Below, in pieces: positions 7,425 to 15,133 of a stretch of DNA of 55,855 nt (positions within the stretch are counted from its first letter, which is position 1; each line of letters begins with the position of its first letter). Made by a program: the position numbers and the translations under genes. Below the pieces are notes generated by a model. It saw only the letters and a program-made list of their open reading frames with translations, ran no database searches and was not told the origin of the DNA. The stretch is from an uncultured Ruminococcus sp. (lineage in GTDB: Bacteria; Bacillota; Clostridia; Lachnospirales; Lachnospiraceae): NCBI GenBank assembly GCA_904418845.1, contig CAJFQC010000020.1:1-55855 (forward strand), read 5' to 3'.

Positions 7425-9185
7425 CTATTTCGGACTGTATGCTTCAAACGCCGACGGCATTGGATAGTGTTCTTTTAGCTCCTTCAGACCGGCAAATATC
7501 ACGTCCGGCTGTTCGCCTCCTGCGCCGGCTTCTTTCATATGCCTCTCAAGTTCATCCACCACGATCTCATATCCGATCATATGCCATTCCACATGACTGA
7601 ATACATGCTTCGCACTCCCCAGACGTTTCACCCGGACAGGCATAAGTCCCACCGTCTTAGCATACTCGATAACTTCTGTCTGCTTAAGATGCCCTTCCCT
7701 GCCCGGGAACTCATACATCCCCGCAAGCAGCCCGGTGTCAGGGCGCTTGCGGATGGCCGTCTTATCGTTGTCGCGGAAGATCAGGATGGTACGTTTCTCG
7801 ATCCTTCTCCCTTTTGCTTTCTTTTTTACCGGAATTTCCCTCTCTCTTCCCTGTGCATGAGCAAGGCAAAGGTGATTCACAGGACACTCCCCACACTTTG
7901 GCTCCCCGTTTGGCACACAGATCAGAGCACCCAGCTCGATGAGGCTCTGATTAAAATCGCCCGCGCGATCCTTAGGTATCACCTCTTCTACAACGGCCTC
8001 GATCTTTGTCTTTGTCCCTGCTTTGGCAATATCGTCCTCATCTGCTGTGATCCGAGTCACTACACGCAGTACATTGCCATCCACCGCAGGCTTGGGAATA
8101 CCGTATGCGAAAGAGCTGACTGCTCCTGCCGTGTAGCTGCCGATTCCTTTAAGCGTCAGAATCTCCTCATAAGTTTCCGGAAATACTCCTCCGTGCTCAG
8201 TCATGATCTGACATGCCGCCTCTTTTAAGTTCCTTGCTCTATTGTAATAGCCTAAACCCTCCCACAGTTTGAGCAGACGATCCTCCGAAACTTCCGCCAG
8301 CGCTTTCACATCCGGCAGTTCACTCAGGAACCTTTCGTAATAAGGCTTCACCGCCTCCACTCTCGTCTGCTGGAGCATAATCTCCGAGATCCACACCCGG
8401 TAAGCATCCATTCGTCTCCGCCACGGCAGATCTCTTTTATTGGCGGCAAACCACTCTACAAGAAAAGGTACGCACTCTTTCAGCCGTGGGCTTTGCAGCA
8501 CTACCTCCACAGGCTCGTCCGCCCAAATGCTCTCCGGTGTCACTTGACAGTCGCAGGCAAGAATCTTCACCCCCGCTGCCTGTGCTTTCTTCAAGGTTGC
8601 CGCGAATTCCGGATGAGTGTCAACATTCGGCGTAAAATACCGCACATCCTTCATCTGGATGACAAAGAACACATAGGCCTCATACCCTTCCTTCTTCGCC
8701 TGTACCAGTTCTTCCAAATGCTTCACAGCCCGGCCGCTGGGCGCATCCGGAAAACGGCACACCCCGTTTTCTTCCAGAGTAACTCCCTTTACCTCAATAA
8801 AGATCTTGCGGTCCCCTGCCTCTACATACAGGTCAAATCTGGAATTTCCGTAAGTCGTTTCCGGCTTTATCAATGTTACATCAGAAAAGAAATTCCCCTG
8901 CTCAATCCATTCCCGAACAACCTTGTTTGGAATCTGTGAATCCATATTTATCAGACGGCATCCATGCTCCACAGGTTTTTCCACTGCAATCAGATCCCAT
9001 CCTGTCTTTCTGCCCGGACTGTCACTCTCCTGAACATAGATGACTGCTCCTGGGCGCAGGAGCTCCGCGCACCGCCCTGTATTCTTTACGTGAATCGTCT
9101 CTTTTTTCCCGTTTAACTCTGCATAGGCAATAAACCGGTTCGGCCGTTCTATGAAAACTGCTTTTTGTATCCGTTCATATCTCAT
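7425..9185 (-). CDS. SfsA-MutY fusion: nuclease plus A/G-specific adenine glycosylase
   Basis: One unbroken 586-aa frame joins two normally separate proteins. Residues 1-230 are SfsA: OB-like N-terminus (FIERPNRFIAYAELNG, VKNTGRCAELL) and a PD-(D/E)xK-like core with RFD (Asp118) and FIEVKG (Glu131, Lys133). Residues 235-586 are MutY: catalytic Glu268 in SEIMLQQTRV, HhH LKGIGSYTAGA, Asp369 in VDGNVLRV, four Fe-S cysteines (423, 431, 434, 440; spacing C-x7-C-x2-C-x5-C) and a C-terminal NUDIX-like domain (GLLAGMYEFPG) that reads 8-oxoG. MutY removes adenine opposite 8-oxoG; SfsA is a DNA/RNA nuclease. The first Fe-S spacing is one longer than in E. coli. The joint has no long linker. Both halves look catalytically intact, so this seems a functional fusion. 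Confidence 0.93.
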   Translation of the reverse strand: MRYERIQKAVFIERPNRFIAYAELNGKKETIHVKNTGRCAELLRPGAVIYVQESDSPGRKTGWDLIAVEKPVEHGCRLINMDSQIPNKVVREWIEQGNFFSDVTLIKPETTYGNSRFDLYVEAGDRKIFIEVKGVTLEENGVCRFPDAPSGRAVKHLEELVQAKKEGYEAYVFFVIQMKDVRYFTPNVDTHPEFAATLKKAQAAGVKILACDCQVTPESIWADEPVEVVLQSPRLKECVPFLVEWFAANKRDLPWRRRMDAYRVWISEIMLQQTRVEAVKPYYERFLSELPDVKALAEVSEDRLLKLWEGLGYYNRARNLKEAACQIMTEHGGVFPETYEEILTLKGIGSYTAGAVSSFAYGIPKPAVDGNVLRVVTRITADEDDIAKAGTKTKIEAVVEEVIPKDRAGDFNQSLIELGALICVPNGEPKCGECPVNHLCLAHAQGREREIPVKKKAKGRRIEKRTILIFRDNDKTAIRKRPDTGLLAGMYEFPGREGHLKQTEVIEYAKTVGLMPVRVKRLGSAKHVFSHVEWHMIGYEIVVDELERHMKEAGAGGEQPDVIFAGLKELKEHYPMPSAFEAYSPK

Positions 9186-9236
9186 CTGTTCATTGTTCCT
9201 CTTCCATTGTTCTTAGCCAGTCTGCGCAGCATATAA

Positions 9237-9314
9237 ATACGCCGGAATCATACTGCTTCGATCCACCGGAGCTTTTATCCTCAGCGGTATCTCTGCCATA
9301 TAATTCCGACGTAT
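9237..9314 (-). terminator. Long-stem 3' RNA structure/terminator of amino-acid ABC operon
   Basis: A 12-bp stem (9303-9314 with 9237-9248) closes a 54-nt loop. It pairs fully only in minus-strand RNA, where the single A/C difference becomes a U-G pair, so it belongs to the ABC operon transcript that ends at 9327. U-rich sequence follows on that strand. The loop can form further short helices. It may be a terminator or a stable 3' UTR RNA. Confidence 0.5.
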
Positions 9315-9326
9315 ATTCTACCATCC

Positions 9327-10151
9327 TTACAGTATCTTAGACAAGAACTCTTTCAGCCTCTCGTCCTTCGGGTTTTCGAAGAACTCTTTCGGAGCCGCTT
9401 CCTCGAGAATCTGTCCGTCATCCATGAAGAGAACTCTGGAAGCCACCTCCCGGGCAAATCCCATCTCATGCGTGACAACCACCATGGTCATCCCCTCCTG
9501 CGCAAGCTCTTTCATCAGCTCTAGCACTTCTCCTACCATCTCCGGGTCTAGAGCCGAAGTCGGTTCATCAAAAAGGATCACATCCGGGTTCATTGCAAGC
9601 GAGCGGATGATCGCCACTCTCTGCTTCTGTCCGCCTGACAGTGTGGACGGATAGACGTCCGCCTTGTCATCAAGCCCGATACGTTTCAAAAGGTCAAGAG
9701 CCTGCTGTTTTGCCTCGCTTTTGATCTGATCCTTTGTAGTAGTGATGCGGATTAATTCCTGCTTCTCTCTGCGGAAAAGATTCTTAAATCTTGTCCGCCT
9801 GTTCTGGCTTTTCGCCTTTTTCAGATCCTTGCAGCGCAGATACGCCGGAGCCATCATAACGTTCTGAAGAACTGTCTTGTTATTAAACAGATTAAAATGC
9901 TGGAATACCATTCCCATGTGACGGCGATGGAGGTTGATATCTACTCTCATGTCCGCAATATCCACGCCTTTGAAAATAATACTTCCCGACGTGGGGTCTT
10001 CCATACAATTCAAGCACCTAAGGAAGGTACTTTTCCCTGATCCCGACGGGCCTAACACAGCGACAATATCCCCTTTGTTGATCGTGATGCTGATGCCCTT
10101 TAAAATTTCGAGATTTCCAAAGCTTTTTCTAAGATCAATTACGTCTATCAC
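9327..10151 (-). CDS. Polar amino-acid ABC transporter, ATP-binding protein
   Basis: A 274-aa ATPase of the GlnQ/ArtP/HisP group that powers amino-acid import. Walker [11 protein letters not shown]-loop VFQHFNLF, signature LSGGQKQR, Walker [13 protein letters not shown] and switch His in VVTHEMGF are all present. Family members are about 240-250 aa; the extra length is a basic insertion of about 32 residues after the Q-loop region ([10 protein letters not shown] ... SEAKQQAL), rich in Arg and Lys. The start overlaps the permease end by 17 nt, so the genes are co-translated. It is the last gene of the binding protein-permease-ATPase operon. Confidence 0.93.
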   Translation of the reverse strand: MIDVIDLRKSFGNLEILKGISITINKGDIVAVLGPSGSGKSTFLRCLNCMEDPTSGSIIFKGVDIADMRVDINLHRRHMGMVFQHFNLFNNKTVLQNVMMAPAYLRCKDLKKAKSQNRRTRFKNLFRREKQELIRITTTKDQIKSEAKQQALDLLKRIGLDDKADVYPSTLSGGQKQRVAIIRSLAMNPDVILFDEPTSALDPEMVGEVLELMKELAQEGMTMVVVTHEMGFAREVASRVLFMDDGQILEEAAPKEFFENPKDERLKEFLSKIL

Positions 10152-10845
10152 TCTTCCTCAGGCTCCCTTCTAACAATTTGATAAGCAATGTAATGATCAG
10201 CACAAGAACAATGTAGATCATAGCCATCACAAGGTACGGCACCATGTACTCGTAACTGTTGCTCGCAATATAACTAAATGCAACGTAGAGGTCGGCCGCC
10301 CCGACAAAACTTACTACTGATGTTTCCTTTATAAGCGCGATGAACTCATTTCCCAGTGTCGGCAGGATATTCTTCACAGCCTGCGGGATCACGATCTTCG
10401 CCATGCTTGCGCCAAAACTCAGTCCCACAGCCCGGCCTGCTTCCATCTGTCCCGGATCAACGGACTGGATACCGCTGCGCATGATCTCGGATATATAGGC
10501 GCCACTGTTTAGTCCGAATACAATAACGGACACCTGTACCGATGTGATATTCCATCCCCAGAGCGGAAAAAGCACAAAATGAAATACAAGAAGCTGTACC
10601 ACCATAGGCGTCCCGCGGAACAGCCCTACATAGAAACTGCAGAAGCCGTTGAGCACTCTCGGAAGTATCTTATACTTAGGCAGCACTCTCACTGTCGCTA
10701 TAAGAGTACCGATGAGGATACCTATGAGCAGGCCGCACACCGCGATAAAAAGCGTATTTTTTAAACCTTCAACTACTTTCACATAGCCGTTTGCGTCTAT
10801 GAATATCTCTATAAACCTATCAATTCTCTGACCAAAATTACCCAT
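10135..10845 (-). CDS. Polar amino-acid ABC transporter, permease
   Basis: A 236-aa inner-membrane permease of the HisM/GlnP class with about five hydrophobic segments. The EAA loop that contacts the ATPase is [20 protein letters not shown], and [17 protein letters not shown] is the characteristic conserved stretch that follows. [19 protein letters not shown] is the first membrane helix. It probably works as a homodimer, since only one permease gene is present. The ribosome binding site lies inside a hairpin arm (10847-10873), which suggests control of permease level relative to the more abundant binding protein upstream. Confidence 0.92.
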   Translation of the reverse strand: MGNFGQRIDRFIEIFIDANGYVKVVEGLKNTLFIAVCGLLIGILIGTLIATVRVLPKYKILPRVLNGFCSFYVGLFRGTPMVVQLLVFHFVLFPLWGWNITSVQVSVIVFGLNSGAYISEIMRSGIQSVDPGQMEAGRAVGLSFGASMAKIVIPQAVKNILPTLGNEFIALIKETSVVSFVGAADLYVAFSYIASNSYEYMVPYLVMAMIYIVLVLIITLLIKLLEGSLRKSDRRN

Positions 10846-10846
10846 T

Positions 10847-10918
10847 GTTTTCCCTTCTCAAAAGAAGGAAAACACCTGCACCTATGATAGACTTCACTGA
10901 TGCCTGCATTTTCCTTCT
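10847..10918 (-). promoter_or_regulatory. Mutually exclusive hairpins over permease RBS
   Basis: In minus-strand RNA, a segment at 10863-10873 (GTTTTCCTTCT) can pair with AGAAGGGAAAAC next to the permease ATG (10847-10858; one bulge, 4-nt loop), hiding the RBS. It can instead pair with AGAAGGAAAA at 10909-10918 (10 perfect pairs), freeing it. The competing repeats are seen directly; a switching role is inference. Confidence 0.5.
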
Positions 10919-10948
10919 CATTTCAGTCCTGTTTCTGTACGTTATGAT

Positions 10949-11827
10949 TTACTGCATCTCGTTGATTGCTGCTGTGATCGCTGCTGCCGGAGCTGCGTCG
11001 ATGATCACATAGTTCACCTTGCCGTTGAGCATATCCTGAACTGCAAGAGAACCGCTCTTGTATGTCACACATTCAGCCGGAAGTCCCGGGAATCCCCATT
11101 CCTCATCACCATTTACATAGTAGTTTCCTGTTGTGCCCTGCTGTACGCCGATCTTGTCGTCTCCTGTCAGCTCACCTAACTTCGCCGCAACCTCATCGGC
11201 AGTCGTGCAGTCGTCAAATGTAGTGTCATCACTCGGAACAACAAGTCTCTGAGAAGCAGAGTAGTAAGATTCAGAGAATGTCACATACTCCTCTCTCTCC
11301 TCATTGATCGTAAGACCTGCCATTGCGATATCGCATTTATGCTGTCCCACAGAGAGGCAGACTGCGTCGAAATCCATATTCTGAATCACAAGTTCCTGTC
11401 CGAGTTCCTCAGCCAGCAGAGCCGCGATCTCCATATCAATTCCCAGATAGGAGTTGCCCTCTGTGTATTCAAACGGCTCGAATGCCGCGTTTGTCGCAAC
11501 AACAAGCTGATCCTTGGATGTGTCGAGCTCTGCGGACTCTACTGCCGTCGGCTCTCCGTTTCCGAAATATTTATCGCAGATCTCGTCAAGAGTTCCGTCC
11601 TCTTTGATCTTATTGATAAATGTATTCACCTGCTCAAGAAGCTCCGGCTGATCCTGGTCAATACCGAATGCATACTGCTCGTCTGTCAGATCGATCTCAA
11701 TGACCTTCGCTGTCTTTGCGCTGCTGCCCGTATCGCTTCCGCCCGCGTCACTTCCCTTGCCTCCGCATCCTGCCGCCAGACCCGCAACAAGCGTGGCACA
11801 CAGAGCCGCTGCTAATAACTTCTTCAT
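10949..11827 (-). CDS. Amino-acid ABC transporter substrate-binding lipoprotein, circularly permuted
   Basis: A 292-aa lipoprotein: signal peptide with lipobox LAAGC (Cys21), then a low-complexity Gly/Ser/Asp linker. Residues 41-89 (from KVIEIDLTDEQYAFG through KIKEDGTLDEICDKYFG) match what is normally the last 50 residues of SBP family 3. A linker (90-106) leads to QLVVATNAAFEPFEY, normally the first strand after the signal peptide, then GIDMEIAALLAEELG, MDFDAV, DIAMAGLTINEERE, IGVQQGTTGNYY and VNYVIIDAAPAAAI. The protein stops exactly where the C-terminal segment would normally begin. All parts of the fold are present but in rotated order. It should capture a polar amino acid outside the membrane and deliver it to the permease encoded downstream. 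The start has a GGAGG site. Confidence 0.93.
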   Translation of the reverse strand: MKKLLAAALCATLVAGLAAGCGGKGSDAGGSDTGSSAKTAKVIEIDLTDEQYAFGIDQDQPELLEQVNTFINKIKEDGTLDEICDKYFGNGEPTAVESAELDTSKDQLVVATNAAFEPFEYTEGNSYLGIDMEIAALLAEELGQELVIQNMDFDAVCLSVGQHKCDIAMAGLTINEEREEYVTFSESYYSASQRLVVPSDDTTFDDCTTADEVAAKLGELTGDDKIGVQQGTTGNYYVNGDEEWGFPGLPAECVTYKSGSLAVQDMLNGKVNYVIIDAAPAAAITAAINEMQ

Positions 11828-11881
11828 CTTTTATCCTCCATATATATTTCTCGTTCTGTATAATTTGCAGACTATTTTCAT

Positions 11882-11909
11882 ATTTTAACATGTTCTGTAT
11901 AAAAAACAA
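11882..11909 (-). promoter_or_regulatory. Promoter of amino-acid ABC operon
   Basis: On the minus strand: TTGTTT, 16-bp spacer, TAAAAT, about 55 bp upstream of the binding-protein start. No riboswitch or T-box structure was recognised between it and the gene. Confidence 0.5.
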
Positions 11910-11974
11910 GACCTTTTTGTATTTTTATGCAAGAATCGTTTATTAAATCTTATGCCGGAGTATTTCTTCGTTTT

Positions 11975-12802
11975 TTATGCGAGAAGCGCCGCGATGCCGA
12001 AATACAAGATCACAATGACTCCGAGAATAATACGGTAATAGCCGAATACTTTGAAGTCGTGTTTCTTTATGTATTTCATCAGGAATTCGATCGCTACAAT
12101 GGATACAAAGAATGATACCACTACGCCCACCAGAAGAATTGCCACCTGCATCGGCGTGTAGTGGAAGCCGAATTTGATCAGCTTTAACCCGCTTGCTCCG
12201 AACATGACCGGAATCGCCAGAAAAAATGTAAACTCTGCCGCAACGCTCCTGGACACGCCGAGCAGAAGCGCTCCCACTATGGTCGCACCCGAACGGGAAG
12301 TGCCGGGTATCATGGCCAGCATCTGAAATACCCCGATAACGAGAAGCATAGGAAGGGTAAGCTGAGAAATACTTGTCACCTTCGGCTCTATTCCTTTCTG
12401 ACGGTTCTCTACCACGATAAAAAGCACACCGTAAACAATCAGCATTGCCGCGACCACATACCAGTGGTACAGATACTTATCTATCACGTCGTTAAACAAA
12501 AGCCCTATGATACCCGCCGGGAGACAGCCGATCAGAACTTTCACCCAGAGCTGAACGGTCATCATCTGCTGCTTGGACGTCTTTCTTGGTGAAAACGGAT
12601 TCAGCTTATGGAAATAGAGCACCACCACAGCCATAATCGCTCCAAGCTGGATGACCACCTCGAACATCTCGAAAAACTCATCCCCCTGCTTAAGCTTCAA
12701 AAGCTCATCCAGAAGGATCAGATGCCCGGTACTGCTGACTGGAAGCCATTCTGTGATTCCTTCTACGATTCCGAATATGATTGCTTTTAAGATTTCTAAC
12801 AT
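11975..12802 (-). CDS. uppP: Undecaprenyl-diphosphatase
   Basis: A 275-aa polytopic membrane enzyme that converts undecaprenyl pyrophosphate to the monophosphate for another round of wall-precursor export; also associated with bacitracin tolerance. The N-terminal signature EGITEWLPVSSTGHL contains the catalytic Glu and Ser residues and PGTSRSGATIVGALLLG carries the essential Arg. About eight membrane helices are visible and the length is normal. Its ATG overlaps the stop of the upstream HAD gene by seven bases (ATGTTAG), with an AGGAGAAGGGG site inside that gene, so the two are translationally coupled. The pair faces away from a cell-wall hydrolase. Confidence 0.95.
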   Translation of the reverse strand: MLEILKAIIFGIVEGITEWLPVSSTGHLILLDELLKLKQGDEFFEMFEVVIQLGAIMAVVVLYFHKLNPFSPRKTSKQQMMTVQLWVKVLIGCLPAGIIGLLFNDVIDKYLYHWYVVAAMLIVYGVLFIVVENRQKGIEPKVTSISQLTLPMLLVIGVFQMLAMIPGTSRSGATIVGALLLGVSRSVAAEFTFFLAIPVMFGASGLKLIKFGFHYTPMQVAILLVGVVVSFFVSIVAIEFLMKYIKKHDFKVFGYYRIILGVIVILYFGIAALLA

Positions 12803-13644
12803 ACCCCTTCTCCTCCTCTGAGAACAAATTTTTCTATGGCATGGGCCACTCCTTCTTCTTCATTAGTTAATGTAATATAATCCGCTGCTTCTTTTGTCTC
12901 GTCCTCCGCATTTCCCATAGCCACGCCGAATCCTGCTTCGCGGAGCATGACAGTGTCATTGTCCCCATCCCCGCACGCCATGATCTCTTCCCGCCTGATC
13001 CCCAGCAGCCGGCCCAGCTCCAAAAGGGCTGTTCCTTTGTTTACCCCTCTCGCATTGATCTCAATATTGTAACCAAGCGATCCGACAAGCTCCAGATCAT
13101 CTTCACGGGAGAGCTCTTCCCATGCCTTTTTGCGTTCCTCCATATCGGCAAACAGTGCCTGGACCTTATCTAGCCCTCTGTTTTCCTGCTCCAGTAAGGC
13201 ATAGATATCGTTCACCGGAATTCTGGTTTTTCGCATATATTCCCACATGTTCGGATTTTTATGGTAACGCTCTACCCATTTAATCTTATCCGCCTGGGCA
13301 TAGCCCTGCCCGTCAAAATATATCTCTTGCAGAGTATCATACTTACCGCAGACTTCCAATGCCCTTTTTGCCGGTCCGGGCTCAATGAGGTGTTCAATAA
13401 GCACCTTCGAGTTACTTGTATCGATGACCCTCGCTCCGTTTGACGTCAGCGCATAGCGGATTCCCGGAAAATTGCGCAGTTCCTCCGGCACTCCCATCCA
13501 GGGCCGCCCCGTTGCGGCAAGTACGGTTATCCCTCTTTGGATCGCTTTCGCCAGCGTCTTCCTTGTGCGGGATGTCAGTTCTTTTTTGTCTGTCAGAAGT
13601 GTTCCGTCCAGATCAAGCCCTATCATCTTTATCCTATGTTCCAT
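12796..13644 (-). CDS. Cof-type HAD-IIB phosphatase
   Basis: A 282-aa cytosolic phosphatase. Motif I LDLDGTLLTD, motif II AATGRPW, cap domain of type C2B, then ARGVNKGTALLELG with the motif III Lys and motif IV GDGDNDTVMLREAG. AMGNAEDETKEAADYIT is the typical C-terminal Cof signature. Family members act on sugar phosphates, flavin or vitamin-B6 phosphates, and the substrate is unassigned. I placed the start at 13644 (MEHRIKMIGLDLDG), preceded by GGAGTG; upstream in-frame residues are AT-rich and unlike the family. It is the first gene of a two-gene operon with uppP. Confidence 0.88.
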   Translation of the reverse strand: MEHRIKMIGLDLDGTLLTDKKELTSRTRKTLAKAIQRGITVLAATGRPWMGVPEELRNFPGIRYALTSNGARVIDTSNSKVLIEHLIEPGPAKRALEVCGKYDTLQEIYFDGQGYAQADKIKWVERYHKNPNMWEYMRKTRIPVNDIYALLEQENRGLDKVQALFADMEERKKAWEELSREDDLELVGSLGYNIEINARGVNKGTALLELGRLLGIRREEIMACGDGDNDTVMLREAGFGVAMGNAEDETKEAADYITLTNEEEGVAHAIEKFVLRGGEGVC

Positions 13645-13678
13645 ATTCACTCCGTATTTCTTTTCTTTAATATTATTT

Positions 13679-13720
13679 ATAATACTACAGTTTGCCAAAT
13701 CGCGCAATTTGTAGTATAAT
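13679..13720. promoter_or_regulatory. Interleaved divergent promoters
   Basis: Plus strand: TTGCCA (13692-13697), 17 bp, TATAAT (13715-13720), serving the wall hydrolase. Minus strand: TTGCGC (13702-13707), 17 bp, TATTAT (13679-13684), serving the HAD-uppP operon. The two -35 boxes lie inside each other's spacers, so only one polymerase can occupy the site at a time. Confidence 0.75.
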
Positions 13721-13767
13721 GATTTTCCACAGTTTAATAATCGTATGTAGGAAAGGAATAAAGAGAT

Positions 13768-14850
13768 ATGAAAATCCATAAAAAACGTTGGATTCAGTCG
13801 GGGATCGCTCTGTTCTGTTCCCTGGCGATTGTACTTTCAGTTTTCCCTTCTTTTGCTGACGAGGATATTTCATCCTTGGAAAGCCAAAGCTCTTCTCTCC
13901 AGAATGAGCTGTCAGGGATCAATGAGGACATCCTTGCACTGAATAACGAGATCGAGGCGGCACAGATGCAGATCGAGATACTGGACGGTGAGATCTCCCG
14001 TACAGAAGATGCCTTGTCTGTAGCCGAGGCAGATGAGGAAAAACAGTACTCAGATATGAAGACCCGCATCAAATATATGTATGAAAACGGGAATGCTTCT
14101 TTGCTGGAGATGCTTTTTTCCGCAGAGAACATGTCGGATTTCCTGAACAAAGCAGATTTCATAGAAAACCTGAGTGAATATGACAGAGATGCTTTAGAAG
14201 ACTTAAAACGTATCCATCAGGAGATTGAAAATCAGAAAGCCACTCTGGAAGAACAGCAGACTTCTCTTGCAGAGTTAAGGGCAGATCTCGACACACGTAA
14301 ATCCGAACTTCAGGCAAAAGCCGACGCTACCGCAACAGATCTCGCGGCAGTACAGGAGAGACTGACAGCGGCAAGGGAAGCAGAGGCAGCCCGCATTGCG
14401 GCGGAACAGGCAGCTCAGCAGGCAGCCCGACAGGCGTCTGCTTCCGGAGGAAGCAGCGGTGGAAACTCTGTCATCAACGGTGGTTCTGTGGATGTCTCTG
14501 CCGATGATGTCACTTTGCTCGCGGCGATTCTTGAGTGTGAAGCGGTACAGGATTATGACTGTCTCCTTGCGGTAGCTACTGTTATCATGAACCGGGTACA
14601 GAGCCCCAGTTTCCCGAACACGATCAGCGGCGTCATCTACGCAAGCGGACAATTTGAGCCAGTGTGGACAGGCCGTCTTCAGACAGTACTTGACAACGGA
14701 CCGACAAGTCTCTCCATGCAGGTGGCACAGGACGCGATAAACGGAGCCCGCCTTGCATCAGTATCACATTGTTATTATTTCTTGTATGCTCCTTCTACAA
14801 GCAGAGACGGGGTAGTAATTGGGAACAACCTTTTCTTCCCGACGTGGTAA
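13768..14850 (+). CDS. Secreted cell-wall hydrolase, coiled coil plus SleB-like domain
   Basis: A 360-aa exported protein. Residues 1-30 are a signal peptide (basic start, hydrophobic core, SFA-DE cleavage site). Residues about 35-225 are a long coiled coil of PcsB/CwlO type (LESQSSSLQNELSGINEDI, and a helical pair around YDRDALEDLKRI), ending in an Ala/Glu-rich stretch and a Ser/Gly linker. The C-terminal 110 residues are a SleB-type hydrolase domain: LLAAILECEA with the catalytic Glu, AVATVIMNRVQ, GQFEPVWTGR and the end GNNLFFPTW. It should cleave septal or lateral peptidoglycan, with the coil acting as a regulatory domain that often contacts FtsEX-type partners. A terminator follows. Confidence 0.9.
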   Translation: MKIHKKRWIQSGIALFCSLAIVLSVFPSFADEDISSLESQSSSLQNELSGINEDILALNNEIEAAQMQIEILDGEISRTEDALSVAEADEEKQYSDMKTRIKYMYENGNASLLEMLFSAENMSDFLNKADFIENLSEYDRDALEDLKRIHQEIENQKATLEEQQTSLAELRADLDTRKSELQAKADATATDLAAVQERLTAAREAEAARIAAEQAAQQAARQASASGGSSGGNSVINGGSVDVSADDVTLLAAILECEAVQDYDCLLAVATVIMNRVQSPSFPNTISGVIYASGQFEPVWTGRLQTVLDNGPTSLSMQVAQDAINGARLASVSHCYYFLYAPSTSRDGVVIGNNLFFPTW

Positions 14851-15016
14851 GAAGTATCCACACCATATAGGCGGATTTGAGACGATAAACAAGGAACTGG
14901 CCCAAGCAGAAAGAGCATATCAATGATAAACTTGATAAGGGGCGAAATCAACGGAAATAAGGATTGGCGCAACAAGAACGAGCCTGTTGGGTATGCTGCG
15001 TAATTAATAATTATTT
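14851..15016 (+). other. Gap with possible short gene relic
   Basis: Between the wall hydrolase and its terminator, short open stretches are broken by several stops. One plus-strand stretch (about 14923-15003) ends NKNEPVGYAA and looks protein-like; another gives NKELAQAERAYQ. I cannot assign either. They may be an eroded mobile-element gene or just a long 3' UTR. Confidence 0.2.
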
Positions 15017-15050
15017 AAGAGAGGGCTGTGTTACACAGTCCTCTCTTTTT
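15017..15050 (+). terminator. Rho-independent terminator
   Basis: A 14-bp stem (15017-15030 with 15034-15047, one G-U) and a 3-nt loop are followed by a T run. It ends the wall hydrolase transcript. Confidence 0.85.
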
Positions 15051-15133
15051 GAATTTATTTAAATAGTCTGCAAATAAAAAGAAGAGAATTGGAAATTTAG
15101 ATTTTAATATAATATCAGTCGAGGTTAAGAAAA

